Below, one piece after another: positions 26,251 to 37,340 of a stretch of 64,000 bases of DNA; the stretch's first letter is position 1; the number at the start of each line of letters is the position of its first letter. The DNA lies in assembly GCA_012839815.1 (NCBI GenBank), contig DUMQ01000146.1:1-64000 (forward strand), written 5' to 3'. Made by a program: the position numbers and the translations under genes. The notes under the pieces were generated by a model. It searched no databases, was not told where the DNA came from, and saw only the letters and a program-made list of their open reading frames with translations. This DNA is from Bacillota bacterium. GTDB taxonomy: Bacteria > Bacillota > SHA-98 > Ch115 > JABLXJ01.

Positions 26251-28186
26251 GATGCGGAAAGTTACCATAATCGGGCATCTCGCCGATCGCGCAGCGATCA
26301 CCGGGGAGCTGCAGAGAGCTGGCGTCATGGAGCTTGAGCCCATTGAGGAGGAGAGCGAGTCTGGCCCGGACCTTGACGCTGAAGTCAACCCGGAAATCGG
26401 AGCTGTGGAGCAGAAGATCGCCGAGCTCAAGTTCTGTATCGATTTCCTTGATAAGCTCGAGAGGGCGAGGAAGAGCCTCATCCAGCAGTTCGCCGGTTCA
26501 AAGATACCTGTCGATCTTGAGGAGTTCAGCAACATGACGAGGGACGGGGGCTGGCTGCAGCCGGTCCACAGCCAGTGCCGGGATTACGACAGCAGGCTGT
26601 CGGCCCTGCGTAACGAGGAGAACCAGCTTCAAAACCTCCTGAAACAGCTTGCGGGATGGGCATGGCTCGATCTCCCTCTGGATGAGCTCGAGGGCACGCG
26701 TCACGCAGGTATAGTCCTGGGGAGCGTAGCCTCGAAGGTCTACGATGACCTTGTCAGCGAGGCGCGATCCGCATGCGACGGCCTTTACGTCGAGGCCAGG
26801 CAGTCGAGCGACCGGCGTGATGTCTACTTCGTGATTATCTATGCTCGTCAGGACGAGCAGGCCCTTTTCGAGGTGCTTAAGAAGTACGAATATACGAGGC
26901 ACCAGTTTCAGGGCCTGGCGGGCACGCCGCGCGAATGTATGGAGGCTACGAGACTGCGCCTGGACGCCATATCTGCAGAGAGGGAGGGCATCCTTGGTGA
27001 GGCGCGGAAGCTCTTAAGCTACAGGACTCAAATCTATGCTATGTATGATTCGCTCTCCCTCAAGAGGGACAGGTTGATGGCGTTGAGACAAACGGTCGTG
27101 ACCAGGCGAGCCTTTGCGCTCCGGGGGTGGGCGGTCAGTGATAATATCCCCGCGCTTCGCGACTCGCTGGTTAAGAAATTCGATTCCATCGTCATCCAGG
27201 ATGAACCCCCGGCGGAGGGAGAGGCCGCCCCGGTCGCGTTGAGGAACACATCGGTTGTGACCCCGTTCGAGGCTGTGACCGAGATCTACAGCATGCCTCA
27301 CCAGGATGGTATCGACCCCACTCCGTGGCTTGCGCCGTTCTTTTTTGTGTTTTTTGGAATGTGCCTCGGCGATGTGGGATATGGTATCCTCTTGACTCTG
27401 CTTTGCGTTATATTGCTCAAGAAGATCAGGATGGCCGGCCTCGGCAAGAAGCTCTTCGTGCTCCTGGCGATCAGCGGGATCTCGTCTGCGCTGATGGGGG
27501 CGGTGACGGGCAGCTGGTTTGGCAACCTGGTCAAGGTTGAACCCTTGTGGTTTAACCCTCTCGACAACCCTCTCCTCATGCTGGGGGTTTCGTTTGCCCT
27601 TGGCCTTGTGCAGATCCTCGTTGGGCTCGGCATAAAGTTCGGGATGAACGTGAGGAGGGGACGCATTGCAGACGCCGTATTTGACCAGGGATTTTGGTTC
27701 CTGCTGATCCTGGGCCTGACGCTCGTCATGGTGGGCATGCAGGTCAAAGCGGGCGGTATATCGACTATCGCCACGTGGCTCGCGGCGATCGGCGCCCTGG
27801 GCCTCATTGCGACGCAGGGCCGGGCCAACAAGGGCGTCATAAAGCGGCTAGCTTCCGGCGTCTTGAGCCTTTACGGGATCACAGGTTATCTCAGCGACGT
27901 GCTTTCGTATTCTCGTCTGCTTGCCCTCGGACTCGCGTCGAGCGTGATCGCCACAGTCATAGATGACCTGGCCCTCCGCTTGACCGGTATCCCCGTGCTG
28001 GGCTGGATAGCCATGGCCATCCTTCTTATAGTGGGCCATACCTTTAACCTGCTGATCAATGTGGTGGGCTCTTACGTCCACTCAAGCAGGCTCCAGTATG
28101 TTGAGTTCTTTAGCAAGTTCTTCGAGGGCGGCGGCAGGAGGTTTGCTCCCTTCAGGGTGAGGACCAAGTATATAGATTTAGTCTAG
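26237..28186 (+). CDS. ntpI: V-type ATP synthase subunit I
   Basis: Coiled N-terminal half; 'FFFVFFGMCLGDVGYG' and multiple C-terminal TM helices. Confidence 0.95.
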   Translation: MAIAEMRKVTIIGHLADRAAITGELQRAGVMELEPIEEESESGPDLDAEVNPEIGAVEQKIAELKFCIDFLDKLERARKSLIQQFAGSKIPVDLEEFSNMTRDGGWLQPVHSQCRDYDSRLSALRNEENQLQNLLKQLAGWAWLDLPLDELEGTRHAGIVLGSVASKVYDDLVSEARSACDGLYVEARQSSDRRDVYFVIIYARQDEQALFEVLKKYEYTRHQFQGLAGTPRECMEATRLRLDAISAEREGILGEARKLLSYRTQIYAMYDSLSLKRDRLMALRQTVVTRRAFALRGWAVSDNIPALRDSLVKKFDSIVIQDEPPAEGEAAPVALRNTSVVTPFEAVTEIYSMPHQDGIDPTPWLAPFFFVFFGMCLGDVGYGILLTLLCVILLKKIRMAGLGKKLFVLLAISGISSALMGAVTGSWFGNLVKVEPLWFNPLDNPLLMLGVSFALGLVQILVGLGIKFGMNVRRGRIADAVFDQGFWFLLILGLTLVMVGMQVKAGGISTIATWLAAIGALGLIATQGRANKGVIKRLASGVLSLYGITGYLSDVLSYSRLLALGLASSVIATVIDDLALRLTGIPVLGWIAMAILLIVGHTFNLLINVVGSYVHSSRLQYVEFFSKFFEGGGRRFAPFRVRTKYIDLV

Positions 28187-28426
28187 GGAGGCATCGTGTC
28201 CCTAAGTTAATGCACATAAATCTTTGCCCCTTTCGATACTGGCACAAGGCGCCTCGCATCTTTTCACCGGGCGCCTGGCGGACGCGGCCATGGGGCAGGC
28301 CGCTCCCGTGCACCAACTTGGTTGGTTGGATCCTGATACATTTTTATATTGTGGGCGTATGCGTGTTATAGCAATGGCAAAGGGAGAAAGCAGGAGAAGA
28401 GAATAAGACGAGGGAGGCAACATCAA

Positions 28427-28921
28427 ATGGAGCTCACAGTCGGAACGATCTTGGGATTCTTGGGTATAGCGCTTGCGGTCGCCCTTCCGGGGGTCGGGTC
28501 AGCCATTGGCGTCGGGCTCGTTGGGACGGCGGGTTCGGGCGTCGTGACGGAGGACCCTGACAAGTTTGGCCAGATACTGCTGCTGCAGGTCATCCCCGGT
28601 ACTCAGGGGATATACGGGCTCCTCTCGGGGCTCCTTCTCATGGGCAAGCTGAATGTCTTTAGCTTCGGTAAGCCTGTGTTGCTCACCATCCCTGAGGGCG
28701 CCCTCGTGGTGATGGCCGCCCTTCCTATAGCTATAGTTGGGTGGTTCTCCGCGATACACCAGGGCAAGGTTGCGGCCGCGGGCGTCGGTGTGGCGGCCAA
28801 AAGGCCTGAGGAGCTCGGGAAGGCCGTCACCTTCGCGGCAATGGTCGAGACGTACGCAGTTCTCGCATTCCTGGCGACCTTGCTCCTGATCTTCGGAATC
28901 CCCATCAAGGGAGTGGCGTAA
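28427..28921 (+). CDS. ntpK: V-type ATP synthase subunit K (proteolipid)
   Basis: Duplicated hairpins; 'VIPGTQGIYGLL' and 'AAMVETYAVLAFLATLLLIFG'. Confidence 0.95.
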   Translation: MELTVGTILGFLGIALAVALPGVGSAIGVGLVGTAGSGVVTEDPDKFGQILLLQVIPGTQGIYGLLSGLLLMGKLNVFSFGKPVLLTIPEGALVVMAALPIAIVGWFSAIHQGKVAAAGVGVAAKRPEELGKAVTFAAMVETYAVLAFLATLLLIFGIPIKGVA

Positions 28922-28924
28922 TCA

Positions 28925-29575
28925 ATGATGGAAAGCATAGAAGGCGAAAGCGCTGCGGTTGGTGGACGCGAAGGGCTTTCGCGGTTGAAAGATAGAATCC
29001 TCGACGAGGCTAGAGCGGCCGCCGAGGAGGTAAGGAGCGCGGCCCGGAAGGAGGCCGAGGCTATACTCCGGGAGGCGGAGGCGCTGGCCGAGAGACGCAG
29101 GGAGGAAATACTGAGCCGTGCCCGCGAGGAGGCGGCGGAGCGAAAGCAGCGGATAATCACCCTTGCAGAGCTCGAGGCGCGCAAGGCGATCCTCAGCGCA
29201 AAGGAGGAGCTCATCGAGGAGGTATTCCGGGAGGGGCTCCAGGCGCTGCTGGACCTCGATGAGGGAAGCTATCGTGCCATGTTGAAGGGCATGATCCTTG
29301 ATGCCGCCCCCTCAGGCGAGAGTGAGATCGAGGTGATCCTATCCGATCGGGACCGCGAGAGGCTCGGGCAAGCGTTCCTCGATGAGGTGAGCGAGGAACT
29401 CCGGGCGACTCGCCGCTCGGGCCGGTTGGCCATGTCCGCTGAGACGAGAGGGCTGGCCGGCGGGTTTATCTTAAAGACGCGGGCGATGGAGATTAATAGC
29501 TCGCTGGAGGCTATAGTGGCGGGCGAGCGCGAAGAGCTTCTGGCCAGGGTGGCGGGGATACTCTTCGGCCACTAA
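28925..29575 (+). CDS. ntpE: V-type ATP synthase subunit E
   Basis: Coiled-coil N-terminus and C-terminal 'LAGGFILKTRAMEINSSLEAIV'. Confidence 0.9.
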   Translation: MMESIEGESAAVGGREGLSRLKDRILDEARAAAEEVRSAARKEAEAILREAEALAERRREEILSRAREEAAERKQRIITLAELEARKAILSAKEELIEEVFREGLQALLDLDEGSYRAMLKGMILDAAPSGESEIEVILSDRDRERLGQAFLDEVSEELRATRRSGRLAMSAETRGLAGGFILKTRAMEINSSLEAIVAGEREELLARVAGILFGH

Positions 29576-29660
29576 CAAAACATCCATAAGAGAAAGTGGT
29601 TGACACCATGTAGAAGGAGCTACACCATAGAGGGAGCTGCACCCGTAAATAGAAGGGTGG

Positions 29661-30704
29661 ATGTCAATGGTTGAATTCGAATCGAAATACGCTTATTCCG
29701 TTGCCAGGACTCGCGTCCTCGAGACGAGGCTCCTGGATTGGGGTAGGCTCGAAAGGATGCTGGATGCAGCGGACGTAGAGGAAGCGCTCAAGGTGCTGCA
29801 GGAGTCAGATTATTCCGTTGGCTTTGATTACGAGGCTATGCTTTCAAATGAACTCAAGAGGGTTTATGCCCTGCTCTCGGAGATGGCGCCCGACCCGAGG
29901 CTCGTCCGGATGTTCCTGGTAAGATACGACTTCCATAATCTTAAGGTCCTGCTGAAGGCGCGCCTGCTGTGGGAAGGCGCCGGGAGAGGTGGGGTGGATG
30001 CTGGCCAGGCGCCGCGGTCTGATCGCGTGCCGAAGCGGGCGTTGTTTGATATCGGCTCGGTCAAGCTGGAGACACTGGCGCGGGCCGTGAATGAGGGTGA
30101 GGTCCGAGACCTCCCCGAGCCGCACCGGGCGGCCCTGCAGCGCGCCTTAGCCGCATATGAAGAGACTCGTGATCCTGTTACGATAGATAATGTGCTGGAC
30201 AGGGAGGCATATTCTTTCATGTGCGCCGAGGCGGCAGGGCAGGGGATCGACTTCCTTGTGGATTACCTGGCCAGGCAGGCCGACCTCATTAACATCGCGA
30301 CCTTTATCCGGTCAAAGCAGATGGGCAAGGATAGGTCTTCCTTTACGGAGGCTTTCTTGCCGTGCGGCAGGCTAGAGTTGAGTAAATTCCTGGATGTGTA
30401 CGACCGGCCCCCGGAGGCCATAGCGGATGAGTTTGCCGGGAGCGACTACGCACCCATTATCGAGGATGGCCTCAAGCACCTTGCGGCGGATGGAAGCCTT
30501 TCGTATTTTGAAAAGGCCCGTGACATCTACCTGCTCAATTATCTAAAGAAGGCAAAATATGTTGCGTTTGGCCCGGAACCTTTGATCGGCTATCTCCTGG
30601 CCAAGGAGAATGAGATCCGGATGCTCAGGATCATCCTGGTCGGCAAGGCCAACGGCCTTACCAGGGAGACCATCAAGGAAAGGTTACGTGATGTCTATGT
30701 ATAA
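29661..30704 (+). CDS. ntpC: V-type ATP synthase subunit C
   Basis: 'YAYSVARTRVLETRLLDWGRLERMLDA' and 'KENEIRMLRIILVGKANGL'. Confidence 0.93.
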   Translation: MSMVEFESKYAYSVARTRVLETRLLDWGRLERMLDAADVEEALKVLQESDYSVGFDYEAMLSNELKRVYALLSEMAPDPRLVRMFLVRYDFHNLKVLLKARLLWEGAGRGGVDAGQAPRSDRVPKRALFDIGSVKLETLARAVNEGEVRDLPEPHRAALQRALAAYEETRDPVTIDNVLDREAYSFMCAEAAGQGIDFLVDYLARQADLINIATFIRSKQMGKDRSSFTEAFLPCGRLELSKFLDVYDRPPEAIADEFAGSDYAPIIEDGLKHLAADGSLSYFEKARDIYLLNYLKKAKYVAFGPEPLIGYLLAKENEIRMLRIILVGKANGLTRETIKERLRDVYV

Positions 30705-31032
30705 GATCGGTGTTATAGGTGACAGGGACTCGGTGCTGGGGTTTCGAGCCCTCGGCGTCTCGGTCTTCCCTGTCGCCGATGCCGAGAGCGCAAAGAGAAC
30801 CCTCCGCGATATAGTGAAGGAGGGGTTCGCCTGTATTTTCCTGACCGAGGCTCTTGCGGCAAATATGGGAGAGGAGTTGGAGCGGTTCAGCCGGGAGCCG
30901 CTTCCCGCCATCCTTCTTATTCCAAACAACGCGGGGAGCCTTGGCATAGCCATGCGTAAGATGAAGGCTGCCGTGGAGAGGGCGGTCGGGGCCGACATCC
31001 TATTTCAAGAAGAGGTAGGTAAGCAGCTATGA
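30691..31032 (+). CDS. ntpF: V-type ATP synthase subunit F
   Basis: '[24 protein letters not shown]' and 'LPAILLIPN'. Confidence 0.92.
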   Translation: MSMYKIGVIGDRDSVLGFRALGVSVFPVADAESAKRTLRDIVKEGFACIFLTEALAANMGEELERFSREPLPAILLIPNNAGSLGIAMRKMKAAVERAVGADILFQEEVGKQL

Positions 31033-32807
31033 ATGGAGGAAGGATCATCAAGGTTTCAGGCCCCCTCGTAGTCGCCGAGGGGATGCATGATGCCAAGATG
31101 TACGATGTAGTCCGGGTGGGCGAGAAGAGGCTCGTCGGGGAGATAATTGAGATTCGCGGAGATAAGGCTTCGATACAGGTCTACGAGGAGACGGCCGGGC
31201 TCGGCCCGGGGGACCCGGTATACACGACGGGCGAGCCCCTCAGCGTTGAGCTGGGACCGGGCCTCATCGAGGCCATTTACGACGGTATTCAGAGGCCGCT
31301 CGATGTTATTCGCGCGACCGCAGGTGACCGCATCGAGCGCGGCGTGGAGGCGCCGGGCCTGGATCGCACGAGGAAGTGGCGATTTGAGCCCAGGGCCAGG
31401 GTTGGTGATCACGTCGGTCCCGGCGATGTCCTGGGGGTGGTCAGTGAGACCCCTGTGGTGGAGCACCGTATAATGGTGCCCTACGGCGTCGAGGGACGGG
31501 TCGAGCAGATCGAGCCCTGCGAGGCAACTGTGACGGAGACGATAGCCAGGATCAGCACTGCCGGCGGGGTCCGCGAGATCTCGATGATGAGCCGGTGGCC
31601 CGTTCGCAGGGGCAGGCCTTACAGGGAGAAGTTGCCGCCGGTTGAGCCCCTCATCACGGGCCAGCGCATCATAGATACCCTCTTTCCTGTGGCCAAGGGC
31701 GGCACGGCGTGCGTGCCCGGGCCTTTTGGGAGCGGGAAGACCATCATCCAGCACCAGCTCGCCCGCTGGGCTGATGCTGATATCATAGTCTACATCGGGT
31801 GCGGCGAGCGCGGCAACGAGATGACCGAGGTGCTCATGGATTTCCCGGAGTTGACGGACCCTCGCACCGGCGAGCCGCTCATGAAGCGGACCGTGTTGAT
31901 TGCGAACACCTCGGATATGCCGGTCGCGGCGCGTGAAGCGTCGGTCTATACGGGCATCACGATTGCAGAGTACTTCCGGGACATGGGTTACAGCGTTGCC
32001 CTGATGGCGGATTCCACCTCGCGCTGGGCCGAGGCTCTGAGAGAGATATCGGGACGGCTCGAGGAGATGCCCGGCGAGGAAGGGTATCCAGCTTACCTGG
32101 GGTCCCGGGTCGCTGAATTCTACGAGAGAGCTGGCCGCGTCGTCTGCCTGGGGAAGGACGGCCGGGAGGGCAGGCTGACCGTTGTAGGGGCGGTTTCGCC
32201 GCCGGGTGGCGACCTTTCGGAGCCCGTGACGCAGGCCACGTTGAGGATCGTCAAGGTCTTCTGGGGGCTCGATGACGCGCTGGCGGCGAGAAGGCATTTC
32301 CCCGCCATCAACTGGCTGAGGAGCTATTCCCTCTACCTCGACAGGCTCGAGGAGTATATAAAGCGTGAGATAGCAGGCGATTGGGGAGAACTGCGAAGAG
32401 AGGCCATGAAGATCCTGCAGGAGGAGTCCGAGCTGGAGGAGATCGTGAGGCTGGTTGGCGTGGATGCCCTCTCGGTGCAGGACCGCCTGACGCTGGAGAC
32501 GGCGAAGTCCCTGCGAGAGGATTTCCTGCACCAGAACGCCTATCACGAGGTTGATACGTATACATCCCTTGCGAAGCAGTACAGGATGCTCAAGGCGATT
32601 CTCCATTTTCACCATGCAGCCCGAGCCGCCCTGGAGGGTGGCGCCGCGCTAAATGCCATCCTGGAGCTGCCCGTGAGGGAGTCCATCGCAAGGATGAAGT
32701 ATATCCCGGAGACGGAGATGCAGAGGTTTGATAATATCGAGAGGGATATAAAGGAGCAGGTCGGTGCTCTGGGTGCGACGGAGACGGGAGGCGAGGAAGT
32801 TGCTTAA
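31029..32807 (+). CDS. ntpA: V-type ATP synthase subunit A (catalytic)
   Basis: '[39 protein letters not shown]'. Confidence 0.97.
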   Translation: MNGGRIIKVSGPLVVAEGMHDAKMYDVVRVGEKRLVGEIIEIRGDKASIQVYEETAGLGPGDPVYTTGEPLSVELGPGLIEAIYDGIQRPLDVIRATAGDRIERGVEAPGLDRTRKWRFEPRARVGDHVGPGDVLGVVSETPVVEHRIMVPYGVEGRVEQIEPCEATVTETIARISTAGGVREISMMSRWPVRRGRPYREKLPPVEPLITGQRIIDTLFPVAKGGTACVPGPFGSGKTIIQHQLARWADADIIVYIGCGERGNEMTEVLMDFPELTDPRTGEPLMKRTVLIANTSDMPVAAREASVYTGITIAEYFRDMGYSVALMADSTSRWAEALREISGRLEEMPGEEGYPAYLGSRVAEFYERAGRVVCLGKDGREGRLTVVGAVSPPGGDLSEPVTQATLRIVKVFWGLDDALAARRHFPAINWLRSYSLYLDRLEEYIKREIAGDWGELRREAMKILQEESELEEIVRLVGVDALSVQDRLTLETAKSLREDFLHQNAYHEVDTYTSLAKQYRMLKAILHFHHAARAALEGGAALNAILELPVRESIARMKYIPETEMQRFDNIERDIKEQVGALGATETGGEEVA

Positions 32808-34185
32808 GGAATACCTGACAATCCGGGAGGTTGCCGGCCCCCTGATGCTTGTCGAGCAGGTGGAGGACGTAAAGTACGGCGAGCTGGTCGAGATCGAGCT
32901 TGCGAGCGGGGAGGTCCGCCGGGGGCGTGTCCTGGAGGCATCGGGGACAAATGCCCTTATCCAGTTGTTTGAAGGCTCAACGGGCCTCAATATCTCGTCC
33001 GCCAGGGTTAGATTTCTCGGCCATGGCATCGAGCTTGCCGTATCCATGGATATCCTCGGTCGCGTCTTTGACGGCCTCGGCCGCCCCCGGGATAACGGGC
33101 CGCGGATCATTCCCGAAAAGAAGCTGGATATCAACGGGAACCCGATAAACCCCTATGCCAGGGACTACCCGTCGGAGTTTATCCAGACGGGGATCTCCGC
33201 CATAGATGGCCTGAATACCCTCGTGAGAGGCCAGAAGCTTCCCATATTCTCGGCGTCGGGCCTGCCCCATGCCGAGCTCGCCGCCCAGATCGCGAGGCAG
33301 GCCAGGGTTCTGGCCACGGAGGAGAAGTTTGCGGTGGTCTTTGGTGCCATGGGGATCACCTTTGAGGAGGCCGACTACTTTATTTCGGACTTCCGGCGAA
33401 CCGGCGCCATAGAGCGCGCGGTGCTCTTCGTAAACCTTGCCAATGACCCTGCCATTGAGCGGATCGCGACGCCCAGGATGGCCCTGACGGCCGCCGAGTA
33501 CCTGGCGTATGAGCAGGATATGCACGTGCTGGTCATCCTCACCGACATGACAAATTACTGCGAGGCCCTTCGCGAGGTCTCCGCTGCGCGTAAGGAGGTG
33601 CCGGGCCGGCGAGGCTACCCGGGCTATCTCTACACCGACCTTGCCACCATCTACGAGCGGGCTGGCCGTATAAGGGGCAGGAAGGGCTCGATAACCCAGA
33701 TACCGATCCTGACCATGCCCGAGGATGATAAGACGCATCCCATAGTCGACCTCACGGGGTATATCACTGAGGGCCAGATCTTCCTCTCGCGTGACCTGCA
33801 CCGCAAGGGTATCTACCCGCCGATTGATGTGTTGCCCTCGCTCTCGCGCCTGAAAGATAAGGGTATAGGTAAGGGCAAGACGCGCGAGGATCATTCGGAT
33901 ACCATGAACCAGCTTTACGCTGCCTATGCTCGGGGCAAAGAGGCAAAGGAACTGGCTGTGATCCTCGGCGAGGCGGCATTGTCCGATATCGACAGGCAGT
34001 TTGCGAAGTTTGCCGACGCGTTTGAGGCGCGCTATGTCACCCAGGGCAGGGATGAGAACCGCACCATCGAGGAGACGTTGAATATCGGGTGGGAACTCCT
34101 CGCAATGTTGCCCAGGAGGGAACTCAAGCGCGTGCGCGATGAGTACCTTGAGAAGTACCTGCCCAGGGCTGCTGCCGGGTCCTAG
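32800..34185 (+). CDS. ntpB: V-type ATP synthase subunit B
   Basis: '[27 protein letters not shown]', '[46 protein letters not shown]'. Confidence 0.97.
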   Translation: MLKEYLTIREVAGPLMLVEQVEDVKYGELVEIELASGEVRRGRVLEASGTNALIQLFEGSTGLNISSARVRFLGHGIELAVSMDILGRVFDGLGRPRDNGPRIIPEKKLDINGNPINPYARDYPSEFIQTGISAIDGLNTLVRGQKLPIFSASGLPHAELAAQIARQARVLATEEKFAVVFGAMGITFEEADYFISDFRRTGAIERAVLFVNLANDPAIERIATPRMALTAAEYLAYEQDMHVLVILTDMTNYCEALREVSAARKEVPGRRGYPGYLYTDLATIYERAGRIRGRKGSITQIPILTMPEDDKTHPIVDLTGYITEGQIFLSRDLHRKGIYPPIDVLPSLSRLKDKGIGKGKTREDHSDTMNQLYAAYARGKEAKELAVILGEAALSDIDRQFAKFADAFEARYVTQGRDENRTIEETLNIGWELLAMLPRRELKRVRDEYLEKYLPRAAAGS

Positions 34186-34217
34186 TCTAGGAAGCACAAG
34201 CCGGAGGGGTGAGGTAG

Positions 34218-34859
34218 ATGGAGGTAAGGGTGAGTCCAACCCGGATGCAGCTCCTGCGCACGCGCAAGAGGCTCGCGGTGGCCGTACGGGGTCACAAGCT
34301 TCTCAAAGACAAGCGCGACGAGCTCATGAAGAAGTTTCTCGCGCTCGTGAGGCGTAATAAGGAGTTGCGGGAAGAGGTGGAGGAGAAGCTCGGGAAGGCC
34401 TTCAAGAGCTTCCTCATGGCCCGGGCCGTGATGCCCCCCGAGGTTATCGAGGAGGCCATCATGTATCCCAAACGGGTGCTGGAGTTTGACGCAACCAGCG
34501 TAAACATCCTGAGCGTGAAGGTCCCGAAGTTTTCGTGGGCAGAGAAGGGCGAGGCGCAGGAGAGCGAGATCTACCCGTACGGCCCGGCGGCTACCGCAAG
34601 CGAGCTTGATTTCGCCATAGGCTCGCTGGCTGAGGTCTTGCCCAAGATGATCGAGCTCGCCGAGGTAGAGAAGTCCGTGGAGCTGCTCTCGGCCGAGATC
34701 GAGAAGACGCGAAGGCGTGTGAACGCCCTGGAGTACGTCCTGATCCCGCAGCTTGAGGAGACGGCCCGCTATATCACCATGAAGCTCGATGAGATGGAGC
34801 GCGGGAACCTTACAAGGCTTATGAAGGTTAAGGAGATTGTGAGGGAGCGAGGGGCCTGA
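34218..34859 (+). CDS. ntpD: V-type ATP synthase subunit D
   Basis: 'RVSPTRMQLLRTRKRLAVAVRGHKLLKDKRDELMKKF'. Confidence 0.95.
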   Translation: MEVRVSPTRMQLLRTRKRLAVAVRGHKLLKDKRDELMKKFLALVRRNKELREEVEEKLGKAFKSFLMARAVMPPEVIEEAIMYPKRVLEFDATSVNILSVKVPKFSWAEKGEAQESEIYPYGPAATASELDFAIGSLAEVLPKMIELAEVEKSVELLSAEIEKTRRRVNALEYVLIPQLEETARYITMKLDEMERGNLTRLMKVKEIVRERGA

Positions 34860-35058
34860 CTGTGAGGCGTTGTGAGTAGTTCGAAAAACCAGGGTGGGAA
34901 CTATCATTTTTTTTAGTTACAGTATATAATGTAAAAATGGAGCGGTTTTAAAAATAGGACGGTTTATGGTGCAATTTGAAAGACCTGGGAAACCTGGAGG
35001 GGCATGGCGGTAATATGCGGTGCCATGGCATGGGCGTGGCACCTGGAGGTGGGCGGAG

Positions 35059-36027
35059 ATGAGCGGAAAGCTGACTTTTATACGGAGGAAGCCCGCCATC
35101 GGATTGGCGCTCGGGGCGGGTGGGCTCAGGGGAGCCGCTCATATTGGCGTGCTCCAGGTCCTACTCGAGGAGGGCATCCAGCCCGACATGATCTCCGGCA
35201 CGAGCGCTGGAAGCATAGTAGCCGGCCTTTATGCTTCGGGGCTTGACCCCGATGAACTAGAAAAGCTGGTACGTGGAATTCGCCCGGAGGAGCTCTTTAC
35301 AATACGGATAAGTCCCAGGCTCCTGGGGAAGATGATTCTTAAAATCATCTGTGACTGGCTGCACCTGGAATGCCCCAAATTGAAGGGCGTGCCAGCTGGC
35401 ATCATAGATGGGAGGGAGCTCGAGGCGCTAATAAGGAAGGCCTCGGGTGGTAAAGGCTTCGGGGATCTCCGCATACCCTGCGCCATAATCGCGACGGATA
35501 TCAATTCCGGCGAGACTATAATTTTTACGGGGCCCCGGTGGATCCCCGACCGGGAGGTGCGGCCCGGCACGGTATTTATTACCGACCAGCCTGTTTCGGT
35601 TGCAGCACGCGCCAGTAGCGGTATCCCGGGCATCTTCACCCCTCTCGAGGTAAAGGGACGCTCCCTTGTGGACGGGGGCGTGAAGGACTATGTCCCGGCC
35701 GGCATCCTGAAAAGCATGGGCGCGGACGCGGTTATCGCCGTGGACCTAGGGTATGCTGGCAAGAGGCGGGAACCCGTGGACAATATCCTCGAGATAGTGA
35801 TGCAGGCCAGCGATATAATGGGGCGCGAGCTCACTAATGTTAAGCTCTCGGGCTCGGCCGATGTGATAATAAAGCCAAGGATTTACGATGTAGGGCTTTT
35901 GGATTTCGACCGGATACCCGAGTGTATAGAGCGCGGCAGGGAGGCGGCAAGGGCGAGCCTGCCCGAGATACGCCGCATACTCGATAGCCTCGGCAGGGAG
36001 TATAGAGATTCTCGAGCTCGGGAATAG
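35059..36027 (+). CDS. Patatin-like phospholipase family protein
   Basis: 'LALGAGGLRGAAHIGVL', 'GTSAGSIVAGLYA', 'LVDGGVKDYVP' catalytic motifs. Confidence 0.93.
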   Translation: MSGKLTFIRRKPAIGLALGAGGLRGAAHIGVLQVLLEEGIQPDMISGTSAGSIVAGLYASGLDPDELEKLVRGIRPEELFTIRISPRLLGKMILKIICDWLHLECPKLKGVPAGIIDGRELEALIRKASGGKGFGDLRIPCAIIATDINSGETIIFTGPRWIPDREVRPGTVFITDQPVSVAARASSGIPGIFTPLEVKGRSLVDGGVKDYVPAGILKSMGADAVIAVDLGYAGKRREPVDNILEIVMQASDIMGRELTNVKLSGSADVIIKPRIYDVGLLDFDRIPECIERGREAARASLPEIRRILDSLGREYRDSRARE

Positions 36028-36046
36028 ATACTCAGGGGTGATATGC

Positions 36047-37312
36047 ATGGCGCATACTGAGGTCCTCGATAACGGTCTTGCCGTCGTTACCGAGGAGATG
36101 CCTCACATGAAATCGGTATCCATCAGCATCTGGATCGGGGCGGGTTCACGATACGAAGATAGCAGTATTAATGGGATATCCCATTTCGTGGAGCACATGT
36201 TATTTAAGGGTACCAGGAAGCGGGACAATAACCAGAAGCTGTCCGTCGCGATAGAGGGTGTGGGCGGCACCATAAACGGCTTTACCAACAAGGAAGCTAC
36301 ATGTTATCTCGTGAAGGTCCCAGGCGAGCATTTTGGAATAGGCCTCGATGTGCTGTGCGATATGGTCCTCAACTCCCTCTTCCTGCCGGAGGCCATAGAG
36401 AAGGAAAGGACTGTCGTGGTTGAGGAGATCAGGATGGTCCATGACAAGTCCGATGCCTGGGTACATATCCTACTCGACGAGCTCATGTGGCCAGGGGAGC
36501 CGCTTGGCCGGAGCATCGCAGGGACCGAGGAAGTTATTCGCTCCCTATCCCGGGATGATATCTTGAAATACGTCCGCGGCCTTTATGTCCCCAAGAATAT
36601 CGTCGTGAGCATCGCGGGGAATTTCAAGACGGCGGATGCGATCGATGCCGTGTCCCGGTACTTTGCGGATGGGAAGGGCGAGCCGGGTCGCAAGTGGGCG
36701 GAGCCCGAGGGGGGAAAGGGCGGCTCCAAGGTCTTGGTCGAGAAACGCGATATCAAACAGGCCAATTTTGCGATCGGGTTGGGCGCTTACGGGCGGACCC
36801 ACCCTGACCGGTACGTCCTCGAGGTCCTCAACGCCGCCCTCGGGTGGGGGATGAGTTCCAGGCTATTCCAGGAGGTTCGCGTGAAACGGGGTCTTGCCTA
36901 TGCCGTGGGGTCGGACTTTGAGACCTACGTGGATACAGGGCTCTTCAAGGTTTACGCGGGCGTGGACCCGGCCAGGGGGCCCGAGGCGACCAGGGTGGTC
37001 CTGGACGAACTCTGGAAGATTAGGGACAATGGCCTTTCCGAGGAGGAGCTGCGGTTCGCGAAGGACTTTTTCAAGGGGAGCCTCGCCCTGAGGCTGGAGG
37101 ATACGCTGAATTTATCGCTTCGTATGGGCGATTCGCAGCTTCTTACAGGCCGCGTGATCCCGGTGGACGAGGTCATGGCCAAGATCGAGGCTGTAACTGT
37201 AGACGATATCAAGCGTGTCGCTGCCGATATCCTCCGCCCTGATGGCCTGAGGATGGCGGCTGTCGGGCCTTTCGAAAATGAGGAGGCCATGAAGGCAGCG
37301 ATAGCGGTCTAA
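36047..37312 (+). CDS. M16 family zinc peptidase
   Basis: HxxEH motif 'ISHFVEHMLFKGT' and downstream 'EKERTVVVEEI'. Confidence 0.94.
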   Translation: MAHTEVLDNGLAVVTEEMPHMKSVSISIWIGAGSRYEDSSINGISHFVEHMLFKGTRKRDNNQKLSVAIEGVGGTINGFTNKEATCYLVKVPGEHFGIGLDVLCDMVLNSLFLPEAIEKERTVVVEEIRMVHDKSDAWVHILLDELMWPGEPLGRSIAGTEEVIRSLSRDDILKYVRGLYVPKNIVVSIAGNFKTADAIDAVSRYFADGKGEPGRKWAEPEGGKGGSKVLVEKRDIKQANFAIGLGAYGRTHPDRYVLEVLNAALGWGMSSRLFQEVRVKRGLAYAVGSDFETYVDTGLFKVYAGVDPARGPEATRVVLDELWKIRDNGLSEEELRFAKDFFKGSLALRLEDTLNLSLRMGDSQLLTGRVIPVDEVMAKIEAVTVDDIKRVAADILRPDGLRMAAVGPFENEEAMKAAIAV

Positions 37313-37340
37313 GTGGGAAACCTGGGAAACTGGAGGGGAA

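Noticed and set aside
28224-28406. 60-aa ORF between ntpI and ntpK
   Set aside because: No clear SD or family, and it overlaps the leader of ntpK; treated as non-coding.
31056-34239. 519-aa and 420-aa minus-strand ORFs
   Set aside because: Fully antisense to V-ATPase subunits A and B; low-complexity translations without domains.
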